A stretch of DNA of 26,123 bases from Onthomorpha sp937906975 (GTDB lineage Bacteria; Bacteroidota; Bacteroidia; Bacteroidales; P3), in NCBI GenBank assembly GCA_045614605.1, contig JAZLDH010000014.1, positions 1 through 26,123 on the forward strand. The letters are read 5' to 3'. Shown piece by piece: positions 1 to 8,582 of this stretch. The translations under genes and the position numbers were made by a program. Each line of letters begins with the position of its first letter. The stretch's first letter is position 1. Below the pieces are notes generated by a model, which worked only from the letters and a program-made list of their open reading frames with translations, was not told the origin of the DNA and searched no databases.

Positions 1-126
1 TACGCGTTACGCACCCGTGCGCCGGTCGCCAGCAAATGTATTGCTACATCCCTGCTGCCCCTCGACTTGCATGTGTTAAGCCTGCCGCTAGCGTTCATCC
101 TGAGCCAGGATCAAACTCTTCATTGT
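1..126 (-). rRNA. rrs: 16S ribosomal RNA, 5' end (partial)
   Basis: On the minus strand this is the first ~126 nt of a 16S rRNA gene. It contains the universal 27F-type segment AGAGTTTGATCCTGGCTCAG (plus positions 99-118), followed by the Bacteroidales-like stretch GATGAACGCTAGCGGCAGGC and the conserved run around CACATGCAAGTCGAGGGGCAGCA. The gene continues beyond the left window edge. The mature 5' end is placed near 126 by alignment with the E. coli start; the exact processing site is inferred. Confidence 0.97.
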
Positions 127-286
127 AAAAAAAGTTCTTTATTTTTTAATTAACGGTTATTGTTTCCTTACTCTAGGTACAAATACTCTTCTGTATTTGT
201 CCGCTACCTTGGTTCCTATTGTTTCAAAGATCATATCCCCGCAACTTCGCCTCGCATCTCGCTCCCTCTCTTCCGTTTTGGGATTG
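127..286 (-). other. 16S rRNA operon leader (transcribed spacer)
   Basis: Region between the rRNA promoter and the mature 16S 5' end, read on the minus strand. It holds a hairpin at about 176-208, with an 8-bp core stem (ACAAATAC/GTATTTGT at 179-186 and 193-200) and GGTA/TACC flanks. It also has a boxA-like segment containing ATCTTTGAAACAA near 220-235, of the kind used for rRNA antitermination and processing. No coding sequence is supported here; a short plus-strand ORF in this stretch is a chance reading frame. Confidence 0.6.
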
Positions 287-317
287 CAAAAGTACTACCT
301 TTTTCTTTACTACCAAA
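287..317 (-). promoter_or_regulatory. rRNA promoter, Bacteroidota type
   Basis: On the minus strand a -33 TTTG (317-314) is followed after 19 nt by -7 TACTTTTG (294-287), matching the TTTG-N19-TAnnTTTG Bacteroidota sigma-ABfr consensus. Transcription would begin near 281, upstream of the 16S leader. An A-rich tract lies just upstream of the -33 element. Confidence 0.8.
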
Positions 318-389
318 CTTTTTTTAACTTTTTTTTCGATTAGTTTCGCTAACTCCCTGATTTTACGTGAGATTATTTTTCTACTTTTT

Positions 390-2228
390 TTACTCGTTTT
401 TTATCACTTTTCGTAAAATAGTCTTTCCTTTATTTATCATTCTTACATAATAAACTCCCGCTGGAAGGGTTTCAAGATCGACTGAAGAGGTATTTTGGGA
501 GCAAAGAACTATTATTCCTTGTTGATTAACCGCCTCTATTTCTTCTATTATTTGATTAAAAAAGAGTTTGTCTGTGATAGGGTTTGGATAGAAAGTTAAT
601 TCTTCTGTATTTTGTAAATCCTCGCAAGAAACATTAACGTATAAATGCAAAGTAACTATACTATCGCAACCATTTTCTGCTGTAAATGTTTGAGTATATG
701 TTCCTGCTTCGTTTACATTAAAACCATTATCCGTATAATACTCTCCATCATTGATAGTTGCTGTAATGGTTTCATTGATTGCTGTTTCTTCGATTATTAC
801 ACTATTAAAAACAGGATCCCAATAGTAATTCCAATTTGTAGCCATATAACTATCCATTGTACCGCAAGGCACAATCAAAGTATCCACAGCAAATGGAAAG
901 ACATTTTGTCCTAAGGTTGGAGGTGTAGTTGCTAAGGTTTTTACTGAGGTAAGATTTTCGCAAAAATAAAAAGCTTCAGTATTGATAGCAGTAACATTTT
1001 TACCTATAACAAGGCTTCTCAATACAGAGCAATCATTAAACATTCCTTCTTTTATGTAAGTTATGTTATCCCCTATTACAAGAGAAGATATACTACCACA
1101 ATTAGCAAAAGGAGAATTAAATTCTGTTGTTCCAATCGCAGTAACAGGATAACAACCCCCCTCATGTTCAATATCATCAAAAATAACCACCTCTCCACTT
1201 TTATTATCAATGCAATCAACAACAGCGATTTCTTCTGGTATTTCCATATAAGGTTCTCCTTGTAGATAAAATGTTGCAAATCCTCCTAAATGCTCTAAAC
1301 AATTCCCTCCTACATTCAATTGTAAATCTGCCGAATAGGTTAATCCATCAATAACTTTTGCTCCTACATGATAAAAAGCAGTTGAATCAATAGTTGCACT
1401 ATCAGGAAGATAAACCCTTAAAAGTTTATCACAATTATAAAAGGCATATTTTCCTATGTAGGAAACATTTTGAGGAATATCAATAGTAGTTAAACTTTTA
1501 CAACCAAAGAAAGTATAATCTCCCAAATTGAGTAGATTTTGAGGAAGGTTTATAGATGTCAAGCCAACACAACCAGCAAACACTCCACTTTGCTCCGACA
1601 CGTTATCAAACGCAAATGAAGTTATTAGAGAATTTTCTTCAAATACTACTTGTTCTAAATTAGTACAATAAGAAAATGCTCCTTTTCCAAGATAGCTTAC
1701 TGTGTTTGGAATTACAATAGAGGTAAAACGAGGATTACCATTAAGAAAACTGTATGACGTTCCAGCAAAAGCATAATCTCCTATATACGCTACTCCGTGT
1801 GGAATTGAGATAGAATCCAAAGAACCACAACGATAAAAAGCTATATCGCCAAAAAAAGCTCTATCGCCAATTCGCAAAAGTCCATCAGGAAAACTTACAG
1901 AGCTCAAATTTCTACAACAATAAAAAGCATCGCTTCCAACATGTACGACTCCATTAGGGATGGTAACAGATGTAAGATTTACCCTATATTGGAATGCCTC
2001 ATTTCCAATAAGTACAACATTATAAGTTACGTCTTCATAACTCACACTCTCAGGAATATTAACCACTACCGCAGATGTATCACATGCTATTACCCCTACA
2101 CTATTATTTGCTGTTATTTGATAAGTCAAATCTTCTATCACAAACTGATCTCCTATCGCAAGCTGATTTTGTGCTGACATTATACTTCCAAAAAGAATTG
2201 CACAAAGGAATAATAATATTTCTTTCAT
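390..2228 (-). CDS. BspA-like leucine-rich-repeat surface protein with T9SS sorting domain
   Basis: 612-residue secreted protein. Residues 1-19 look like a signal peptide. From about 70 to 290 and again 360-430 it carries LRR_5/BspA-type repeats of the pattern 'V.IP..V..IG..AF..C..L.SI', common in surface proteins of anaerobes that bind host or matrix molecules. Residues about 485-535 match the short Bacteroidota module ending in 'ENGCDSIVTLHLYV'. The C-terminus from about 545 (LTFYPNPITDKLFF through GVYYVRM) is a type A T9SS sorting domain, so it is probably exported across both membranes and anchored on or released from the surface. It is transcribed towards the 16S gene with no convincing terminator between them. 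The ligand is unknown. Confidence 0.9.
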   Translation of the reverse strand: MKEILLFLCAILFGSIMSAQNQLAIGDQFVIEDLTYQITANNSVGVIACDTSAVVVNIPESVSYEDVTYNVVLIGNEAFQYRVNLTSVTIPNGVVHVGSDAFYCCRNLSSVSFPDGLLRIGDRAFFGDIAFYRCGSLDSISIPHGVAYIGDYAFAGTSYSFLNGNPRFTSIVIPNTVSYLGKGAFSYCTNLEQVVFEENSLITSFAFDNVSEQSGVFAGCVGLTSINLPQNLLNLGDYTFFGCKSLTTIDIPQNVSYIGKYAFYNCDKLLRVYLPDSATIDSTAFYHVGAKVIDGLTYSADLQLNVGGNCLEHLGGFATFYLQGEPYMEIPEEIAVVDCIDNKSGEVVIFDDIEHEGGCYPVTAIGTTEFNSPFANCGSISSLVIGDNITYIKEGMFNDCSVLRSLVIGKNVTAINTEAFYFCENLTSVKTLATTPPTLGQNVFPFAVDTLIVPCGTMDSYMATNWNYYWDPVFNSVIIEETAINETITATINDGEYYTDNGFNVNEAGTYTQTFTAENGCDSIVTLHLYVNVSCEDLQNTEELTFYPNPITDKLFFNQIIEEIEAVNQQGIIVLCSQNTSSVDLETLPAGVYYVRMINKGKTILRKVIKNE

Positions 2229-2536
2229 TTTATTAAATTATTAAATTTAATATGCAAATACATAAACATTTTTTGCGATTTTAAAATATTTATATATTTT
2301 TCGTGGACAAAATGCCTATAATTCTCTTATTATTTTATTATTATTATTTATTTATACATTATTTATCATATACCAAAATGATAAGTCTTTGAATCAGTAT
2401 TTTTATTCACTGTTTTAAGAGATTATTTCTTTGTATCGTTTTGCTAAAACAATATGTTGAAAACTATCTTATTTCCTATTATTTGTGATTTATATTTTTT
2501 TTGTATTTTTGTAAACTATTTTTAAACTTAAATACA
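2229..2536. other. Divergent intergenic region, AT-rich
   Basis: A 308-bp region between the leucine-rich-repeat gene (minus) and gldF (plus). It contains TTA-rich simple sequence around 2328-2352 and the gldF promoter at its right end. I see no RNA gene or additional ORF. For the minus-strand gene only a weak -7-like TGTATTTG (2262-2255) is visible. Confidence 0.6.
2482..2511 (+). promoter_or_regulatory. Promoter of the gldF operon
   Basis: TTTG (2482-2485), 18-nt spacer, TATTTTTG (2504-2511): an exact TAnnTTTG -7 element at good spacing. The predicted transcription start is near 2517. This places an upstream in-frame TTG (2501) inside the promoter and supports ATG 2537 as the gldF start. 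Confidence 0.75.
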
Positions 2537-3274
2537 ATGTTTACTTTATTGAAAAAAGAATTAAATTCATTCCTTTCTTCGTTGATAGGCTATTTGGCTA
2601 TTATTGTCTTTTTAGTGTTCAACGGTTTATTTTTGTGGGTAATAGAGGGTGATTTTAATGTTTTGAGCTATGGGTTGGCAAGCATGGACGGTTTGTTTCT
2701 TTTAGCTCCTTGGATTTTCTTGTTTTTGATTCCTGCAATCACAATGAAGATGTTTGCTGAGGAGAAAAAGAATGGAACTATCGAGCTTTTACTCACAAAG
2801 CCTTTAACTGATATTTCTATTATTTTTTCAAAGTTTTTGGCTGGTGTGATTTTAGTGATTGTTTCTATTTTGCCAACTTTGATTTATGTGATTGCGGTTT
2901 ATCAGTTGGGGGTACCTAAGGGTAATTTGGATTTGGGAGGCATTATGGGTTCTTATTTGGGGTTGGTATTTTTGGGAGCTGTTTTTGTATCTATTGGCAT
3001 ATTTTGTTCTTCTCTAACTGACAATCAAATTATTGCATTCATCATTTCGGTAGTTTTATCAGGGTTTATGTATATTGGTTTCGAGTATTTAGCTCGCATT
3101 CCTTTTCTTTCTGATGTAGATTTATTAATTAGATCTTTGGGAATAAATCATCATTATAGTTCTATCAGTAGAGGTGTGGTTGATACTCGTGATGTGATTT
3201 ATTATTTGAGTGCTATCGGATTATTTTTGTTACTAACAAAGTTGTGTTTAGAAAGTAGAAATTGGAAAAAGTAG
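2537..3274 (+). CDS. gldF: GldF-type ABC transporter permease
   Basis: 245-residue polytopic inner-membrane protein with about six hydrophobic segments, of the ABC-2 permease family. The loop after the second segment carries MKMFAEEKKNGTIELLLTKP, the characteristic ABC-2 signature for gliding-associated GldF (compare NosY). GldF, GldG and the ATPase GldA form an ABC transporter linked to gliding in flavobacteria. In Bacteroidales the pair is kept without proven gliding, and its substrate is unknown. No GldA gene is in the window. The start is ATG 2537, because the in-frame TTG at 2501 lies within the promoter. It is the first gene of a five-gene operon, 10 nt before gldG. Confidence 0.9.
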   Translation: MFTLLKKELNSFLSSLIGYLAIIVFLVFNGLFLWVIEGDFNVLSYGLASMDGLFLLAPWIFLFLIPAITMKMFAEEKKNGTIELLLTKPLTDISIIFSKFLAGVILVIVSILPTLIYVIAVYQLGVPKGNLDLGGIMGSYLGLVFLGAVFVSIGIFCSSLTDNQIIAFIISVVLSGFMYIGFEYLARIPFLSDVDLLIRSLGINHHYSSISRGVVDTRDVIYYLSAIGLFLLLTKLCLESRNWKK

Positions 3275-3284
3275 ATTGTTTTAT

Positions 3285-5060
3285 ATGAAAAAGATAAATT
3301 TGAAATCGATTTTTAAGCCAAGTAGTGCTAAAACAGATGTAAAGAAATCTCACATTTTACAACTTGTTTTGGGACTTGTACTTATTGTATTCTTGAATGT
3401 AGTTGGTTATTACTTTTTTGCAAGAATAGATTTAACACAAGAGAAACGTTATACTCTTTCTGAGTCTTCAAAGAATTTGATTTCTAATTTGGAGGATATT
3501 GTCTTTATTAGATGTTATCTTGAAGGGGATATTCCATCGGAGTATAAGAAATTGAGAAACGAAGCAATAGAAATGCTTGATCAATTCCGTGCTTATAATG
3601 ATGATATAGAGTATGAGTTTATTGATCCTAATGGTTTTGAAAATGCAAAAGATAAAAATGAGTTTTATCAACGTCTTTTTGAAAAAGGATTCAATCCTAT
3701 TTTAACTACTTCTACTAATTCAAATTCTCAAATTCAACAATATATTTTCCCTTATTTAGAAATCACTTACAAGGGTCGTACTACTATTGTACCTTTGATT
3801 AGTTCTAAGAATGGTTTTTCGGGAGAGAGTATAATAAATGCTTCTATTCAAAATTTGGAATATAATCTTTACACAGCTATTCGTTCGGTTGCAATTCAAC
3901 AAAGAGGAAAGGTTGCTTTTCTTTATGGTCATGGAGAATGGGGAGTAGAGAATGTATGGGATTTTATTTCGGCTTTGGGAGAGTATTACGATGTTGATTC
4001 TATTTCTATTAATGAAAAATTGAATGCTCTTACAGAAAGAGTTTACGATAGTGTAAATCCAAATGTGGTTAAGACAAAGAACAAGTTCGATTGTTTGGTG
4101 GTTGCAAAACCAACTTCTATTTTCTCTTACAAGGACTTGTATTTGATTGACCAATACGTTATGCACGGTGGAAAGATTCTTTGGTTATTAGACCCGCTTA
4201 ATGTATCTATGGATAGTTTACAAACACAGGCTAACACTTTTGCTATAAGTAATTTCACTGGTGTTGATGATATTTTATTTAGATATGGAGTTAAATTGAA
4301 TACTGATTTGGTTACTGATATGCAATGTGCTAAAATTCCTATCGTAACAGGTCAATATCAAAACAACACTCCTCAAATGACTTATTATCCATGGAATTTC
4401 TTCCCTGAAATCAATCCTAATTCTAATCATATAATATCAGATAAAATCTCGCCTATAAAAATGGAGTTTGCATCAAGTATTGACACTACAAATAGTCCTG
4501 CTAAAAAGACTGTTCTTTTGTCAAGCTCCAATAGAACAAGAGTATTAAACTCTCCTGTTAATGTTTCTTTACAAATGTTGAAACAAAAGCAAGATGCTAG
4601 TTTATTTAATTCTGGTGCAAAGAATGTTGCAATGTTGTTAGAAGGAGAATTTTCTTCTGCATTTAAAAATCGTTTAACTCCTGAAATGGAATTAAATTCT
4701 CAAATAGCATTTAAAGATTTTTCTGACACAACTGCAATGATTGTTGTTGCAGATGGAGATGTTGTAAGAAATGATTTTATGAACGGGCAATTGCTTCCTT
4801 TGGGTTATGACAAATATACTCGTCAGATGTATGGCAACAAAGAATTTCTTATAAATTGTGTAAACTATCTTTGTGGAGATGAGGATTTAATTCCTTTGCG
4901 TTCAAGAGAGGTAATAATGAGAAAATTGGACGTTGCAAAGATTGAAAGAGAAAAAACCGCTTGGCAAATAGTGAATGTTGTTATGCCAATTATTGTAATT
5001 GTGTTGTTTGGAGTTGTATTGTCAATATTAAGAAAGAAGAGATTTACTAACAAAAAATAG
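3285..5060 (+). CDS. gldG: GldG-type ABC transporter auxiliary protein
   Basis: 591 residues. An N-terminal membrane segment (~25-45) is followed by the conserved 'RIDLTQEKRYTLSESSKNLI' region. Next comes a large periplasmic part with an ABC_transp_aux/GldG-like fold that includes 'VAFLYGHGEWG' and 'LVVAKPTSIFSYKDLYLIDQYV'. A C-terminal membrane helix (IVNVVMPIIVIVLFGVVLSI) is followed by a basic tail. This two-helix arrangement is typical of GldG. The start is taken as ATG 3285 rather than TTG 3276. It sits between gldF (10-nt gap) and the DUF4340 gene (2-nt gap), so co-translation is likely. In flavobacteria it is needed for gliding; here an envelope-transport role is inferred. Confidence 0.9.
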   Translation: MKKINLKSIFKPSSAKTDVKKSHILQLVLGLVLIVFLNVVGYYFFARIDLTQEKRYTLSESSKNLISNLEDIVFIRCYLEGDIPSEYKKLRNEAIEMLDQFRAYNDDIEYEFIDPNGFENAKDKNEFYQRLFEKGFNPILTTSTNSNSQIQQYIFPYLEITYKGRTTIVPLISSKNGFSGESIINASIQNLEYNLYTAIRSVAIQQRGKVAFLYGHGEWGVENVWDFISALGEYYDVDSISINEKLNALTERVYDSVNPNVVKTKNKFDCLVVAKPTSIFSYKDLYLIDQYVMHGGKILWLLDPLNVSMDSLQTQANTFAISNFTGVDDILFRYGVKLNTDLVTDMQCAKIPIVTGQYQNNTPQMTYYPWNFFPEINPNSNHIISDKISPIKMEFASSIDTTNSPAKKTVLLSSSNRTRVLNSPVNVSLQMLKQKQDASLFNSGAKNVAMLLEGEFSSAFKNRLTPEMELNSQIAFKDFSDTTAMIVVADGDVVRNDFMNGQLLPLGYDKYTRQMYGNKEFLINCVNYLCGDEDLIPLRSREVIMRKLDVAKIEREKTAWQIVNVVMPIIVIVLFGVVLSILRKKRFTNKK

Positions 5061-5062
5061 AA

Positions 5063-6124
5063 ATGAAGAAATTAAATAGAAAAGCAAAAAATAGAATAAT
5101 TTTACTTGCAAGTCTGCTGTTGATTGCAGTTGTGGTGGTAGTTTTGTTGTTAAGGGATAATTCTACCTTAGAACAAAATTATCACATAGATGATGTTAAT
5201 ACTATTACAAAAGTGATAATAGATGATAAAGACGGCAATCATCTTGATTTGATAAAGGAAAGCGATAGCGTTTGGAAAGCAAACAACTCTCCTGCTAATA
5301 TAAAGGTAGTGGATATGCTTTTAACTACCTTGAAAGATATGAGAATACGAGAACCAATAGCACAAGCAGCTCGCAATAATATTGTAAAACAGTTGGCTTC
5401 AAGTGGTAGAACAGTTAAAATCTATCAAAAACAACATTCTATCAATTTAGGATTTATCAAACTTTTTGAAAAAGAAAAATTAACTAAAACCATATACGTA
5501 GGTTCTGAAACGCAAGATAATATGGGTACGTATATGATGTTAAAAGGTGAAGACAGCCCTTGCATTGTCTATATTCCAAGATTAAAAGGCTATCTTTCAA
5601 CAAGATTTTCTGCTTTAGATGATTTTTGGAAATCACACGCTGTATTCAAATACAAAAGAGATGAAATTGCTTCTTTAAAGGTGGAGATTCCAAATCAACA
5701 ATCTGAAAGTTTTCAACTAACAAAAAATGGAGATGGATTTGATTTCACTCTTTTAGAATCGAAAATAAAACTAACAAGTTTTGACACATTGAAGGTAAAA
5801 GCTCTTTTGTCAAGTTGTTTTGAATTGAATTACGAATCTGTTGCAAAGAATATTTCTCAATTAGAACAAGATACAATCTTTGGAAAAGCTCCTGCTTTCG
5901 TATTCACAATAAAGGATAACGAGGGTAAGGAAAATGTTTTAAAGACTTATTCAAAACTATCAGACCCAACAAGCATTGCTGAAGGAGAGGACGACTTTTA
6001 TCGTATTTTTGATGTGAATCGTTGTTACGCTTTACATTCAGCAAATAAAGACACTTTGATAATGCAATTTTTTGTTTTGGATAATTTGTTAAAACCTGCA
6101 AGTTATTATTTTCAAACTAAGTAA
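5063..6124 (+). CDS. DUF4340-like membrane-anchored protein
   Basis: 353 residues. A basic N-terminus is followed by one transmembrane helix (~12-30) and a long soluble region predicted to face the periplasm. The pattern 'ITKVIIDDKDGNHLDLIKESDSVWKANN' followed by 'LLTTLKDMRIREPI' fits DUF4340 proteins, which commonly accompany GldG-like ABC auxiliary proteins. It starts 2 nt after the gldG stop and precedes dnaN by 39 nt. Function is unknown; a role with the GldF/GldG complex is inferred from position. I assign the family from pattern only. Confidence 0.75.
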   Translation: MKKLNRKAKNRIILLASLLLIAVVVVVLLLRDNSTLEQNYHIDDVNTITKVIIDDKDGNHLDLIKESDSVWKANNSPANIKVVDMLLTTLKDMRIREPIAQAARNNIVKQLASSGRTVKIYQKQHSINLGFIKLFEKEKLTKTIYVGSETQDNMGTYMMLKGEDSPCIVYIPRLKGYLSTRFSALDDFWKSHAVFKYKRDEIASLKVEIPNQQSESFQLTKNGDGFDFTLLESKIKLTSFDTLKVKALLSSCFELNYESVAKNISQLEQDTIFGKAPAFVFTIKDNEGKENVLKTYSKLSDPTSIAEGEDDFYRIFDVNRCYALHSANKDTLIMQFFVLDNLLKPASYYFQTK

Positions 6125-6163
6125 AAAATCAATTAAGTATAAACATAAAAAAAATATAACGAT

Positions 6164-7303
6164 ATGAAATTTATGATTCACGGCGGTATTCTATCGCGTA
6201 CATTACAATCAATCTCTGGCGTTGTACCTTCTGGAAAAGCATTGCCCATACTATTGAATTATTGTTGCAAACTAAATGGCAACGACCTTGTAATTACTGT
6301 ATCGGATTTAGAAACTACTATATCTGTTAAGCTAACCTTAGAAACAGTTGATGCAAATGGCATTAAAGAAGTGGCAATTCCTGCTAAAATCTTTTCAGAA
6401 ATCGTAAGCAGTCTTTCTAATCAACAATTAATTATAGACATAAGAGAAGACTATTCAATAGAAATAAAAGCCGAATCAGGAGTATATAATTTAGTTGGTG
6501 AGTCTGCAGAGGCTTATCCATCTGAAATCACTCTTGAAAATGCAGAAAAAAGCATATTCCCTTCAAGCGTGATGTCAAAAGCTATAAGCAAAACTATATT
6601 TGCAACAGATGCAACAGGAATACGTCCTCAAATGTCTGGAGTTCTATGTGAACAATCAACAGAAGGCACAGTTTTTGTTGCAACAGACGCACATAAATTA
6701 GTAAAATACACAAGAACAGATTGCAAACACGAAGAAGCAAAAAGCTTTATCTTACCAAGAAAAACCCTTAGTTTCCTTAACAAACTTCTTGCTTCAAAAG
6801 CAGAGGATATAGACGTGGTATGGCACAACAATATAAATAACATAAAATTTGAATTTGATAATTATTGTGTTGTAAGCCGATTGATAGACGGTAAATACCC
6901 TAACTACAATATGGCAATACCAAAAAACAATCCTAACAAATTGATTATAGACAGAAATATGTTGTACGATTCAGTAAAGAGAGTATCTTTCTTTGCCAAC
7001 CCTGCAACTAACCAAGAAGTATTTAAGTTAGAAGAAAACACCTTAATACTTTCTGCACAAGATTCTGACCTTTCAACACAAGCAACAGAAAAATTATCAT
7101 GCAACTATCAAGGAGATGAAATGGAAATAGGCTTTAACGCAAACTTCCTTCTTGAAATGTTGAACAATATCGACACAGAATTAGTAATCATCGAACTTTC
7201 TTCACCAGATAGAGCAGGAATAATCCTACCATACGAAGAAGAAACAAAAGAAAGCGATGAAAACATATTGATGTTAGTAATGCCAGTAATGTTAATTAAC
7301 TAA
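6164..7303 (+). CDS. dnaN: DNA polymerase III sliding clamp (beta subunit)
   Basis: 379 residues, close to the usual ~370. It encodes the ring-shaped clamp that tethers DNA polymerase III and recruits repair and replication partners through its hydrophobic cleft. Recognisable features are the N-terminal 'LSRTLQSISGVVPSGKALPIL', 'VATDAHKLVKY' and 'LIDGKYPNY' motifs shared by beta clamps, and the C-terminal 'LMLVMPVML'. It is the fourth gene of the gldF operon rather than sitting beside dnaA, an arrangement I recall from other Bacteroidota. The stop lies 14 nt before pepC. A small protein at 21486-21701 carries a motif that could dock onto this clamp. Confidence 0.97.
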   Translation: MKFMIHGGILSRTLQSISGVVPSGKALPILLNYCCKLNGNDLVITVSDLETTISVKLTLETVDANGIKEVAIPAKIFSEIVSSLSNQQLIIDIREDYSIEIKAESGVYNLVGESAEAYPSEITLENAEKSIFPSSVMSKAISKTIFATDATGIRPQMSGVLCEQSTEGTVFVATDAHKLVKYTRTDCKHEEAKSFILPRKTLSFLNKLLASKAEDIDVVWHNNINNIKFEFDNYCVVSRLIDGKYPNYNMAIPKNNPNKLIIDRNMLYDSVKRVSFFANPATNQEVFKLEENTLILSAQDSDLSTQATEKLSCNYQGDEMEIGFNANFLLEMLNNIDTELVIIELSSPDRAGIILPYEEETKESDENILMLVMPVMLIN

Positions 7304-7317
7304 ATAAAAAAAAGAAA

Positions 7318-8520
7318 ATGAAAAAAGTAGTTTATTTATTAGCAGCAGTCCTATTGTTATCTTCAACAGGATTTGCTCAAAAGAAAAACAAAAAAGAAAA
7401 AGAAGAGCCAAAAGGCTACGTTTTCACAGCAGTTAAAGACAATCCTGCTACAAGCGTAAAAGATCAAAACCGTTCAGGTACTTGTTGGTCATATTCAGCA
7501 TTGTCTTTCATTGAATCAGAAGTGTTGAAAGCAGGAAAAGGCGAAGTAGACTTGTCAGAAATGTGGATTGTACGTAACGCATACATGGAAAAAGCAGAAA
7601 GATATATCAGATTCCATGGAGCAGCTACATTTGCAGAAGGAGGAGCTTTCCAAGACATTCCTTACATAATCAAAAAGTATGGTATAGTACCAGAAGAAGT
7701 GTATAGAGGATTGAACTACGGAACAGAACTTCCTGATTTCACAGGTTTAACACCAGCATTAGAAGGATTCGTAAAAGCACTTGCTAACGGAAAAGTATTA
7801 ACTCCAAACTGGAAAGACGCTTTGAACGCATTATTAGATTCATACTTTGGACCAATGCCAGAAAAGTTCACTTACAACGGAGTTGAATACACACCAATGT
7901 CTTATGCTAAAAGCTTAGGATTAGATTATAATGATTACATAGAAATAGGATCATTCACACACCACCCATTCTATGAAACATTTATGTTAGAGGTGCCAGA
8001 CAACTGGTTACACGCTCACATCTACAACGTAACACTTGACGAAATGATAGCAATCATGGACAAAGCTCTTATGGACGGCTACACAATCGGATGGGGTTCA
8101 GACGTAAGTGAAAAAGGTTTCTCTTGGAAAAACGGAGTTGCAATCGTACCAGATGAAGACAAAAAAGACCTAAGCGGAACTGAAAAAGAAAAATGGGAAA
8201 AACTTACACCAGCAGAAAAAGCAAAAGCAACATACGCATTTGATGGCACTGCAAAAGAAAAAGTTATCACACAAGAAATGAGACAAGAAGGATTTGATAA
8301 CTTCTCTACAACAGACGACCACGGAATGCACATAGTAGGATTGTTCAAAGACGCAAACGGAAACAAATTCTACAAAGTTAAAAACTCATGGGGTGCAGAT
8401 AGCGGAAAATACGACGGATATTTCTACGCATCAGAAGCATTTGTACGTTACAAAACAATAGATATCCAAATCAACAAAAACGCTTTATCAGCAGAAATGA
8501 AGAAAAAATTAGGTTTATAA
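7318..8520 (+). CDS. pepC: Exported C1-family cysteine aminopeptidase (PepC/bleomycin hydrolase type)
   Basis: 400-residue papain-fold peptidase of the C1B (bleomycin hydrolase/aminopeptidase C) type. Residues 1-20 form a signal peptide ending in GFA, followed by a Lys/Glu-rich linker, so it acts outside the cytoplasm, unlike classical cytosolic PepC. The catalytic triad is visible: Cys56 in SGTCWSYS, His338 in DDHGMHIVG and Asn356 in KVKNSWG, with Gln50 as the oxyanion residue. It probably trims peptides for use as nutrients, which fits an amino-acid-fermenting anaerobe. It is the last gene of the gldF-dnaN operon, 14 nt after dnaN and followed by a strong terminator. Confidence 0.92.
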   Translation: MKKVVYLLAAVLLLSSTGFAQKKNKKEKEEPKGYVFTAVKDNPATSVKDQNRSGTCWSYSALSFIESEVLKAGKGEVDLSEMWIVRNAYMEKAERYIRFHGAATFAEGGAFQDIPYIIKKYGIVPEEVYRGLNYGTELPDFTGLTPALEGFVKALANGKVLTPNWKDALNALLDSYFGPMPEKFTYNGVEYTPMSYAKSLGLDYNDYIEIGSFTHHPFYETFMLEVPDNWLHAHIYNVTLDEMIAIMDKALMDGYTIGWGSDVSEKGFSWKNGVAIVPDEDKKDLSGTEKEKWEKLTPAEKAKATYAFDGTAKEKVITQEMRQEGFDNFSTTDDHGMHIVGLFKDANGNKFYKVKNSWGADSGKYDGYFYASEAFVRYKTIDIQINKNALSAEMKKKLGL

Positions 8521-8540
8521 TAAATCTAAAACCATAAATA

Positions 8541-8576
8541 AAAGAGGCGTTTCTAATTTAGAAACGCCTCTTTTTA
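8541..8576. terminator. Bidirectional rho-independent terminator (pepC / rloB)
   Basis: A perfect 13-bp stem (AAAGAGGCGTTTC at 8541-8553 pairing with 8561-8573) with a 7-nt loop and T-rich tails on both strands. It lies between the pepC stop (8520) and the stop of the convergent rloB (8583) and serves both. Confidence 0.9.
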
Positions 8577-8582
8577 ATTGTC

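Noticed and set aside
219..416. Plus-strand 65-codon ORF opposite the rRNA promoter region
   Set aside because: It overlaps the rRNA promoter and leader on the other strand, and the translation is dominated by Phe/Leu/Ser from T-rich DNA.
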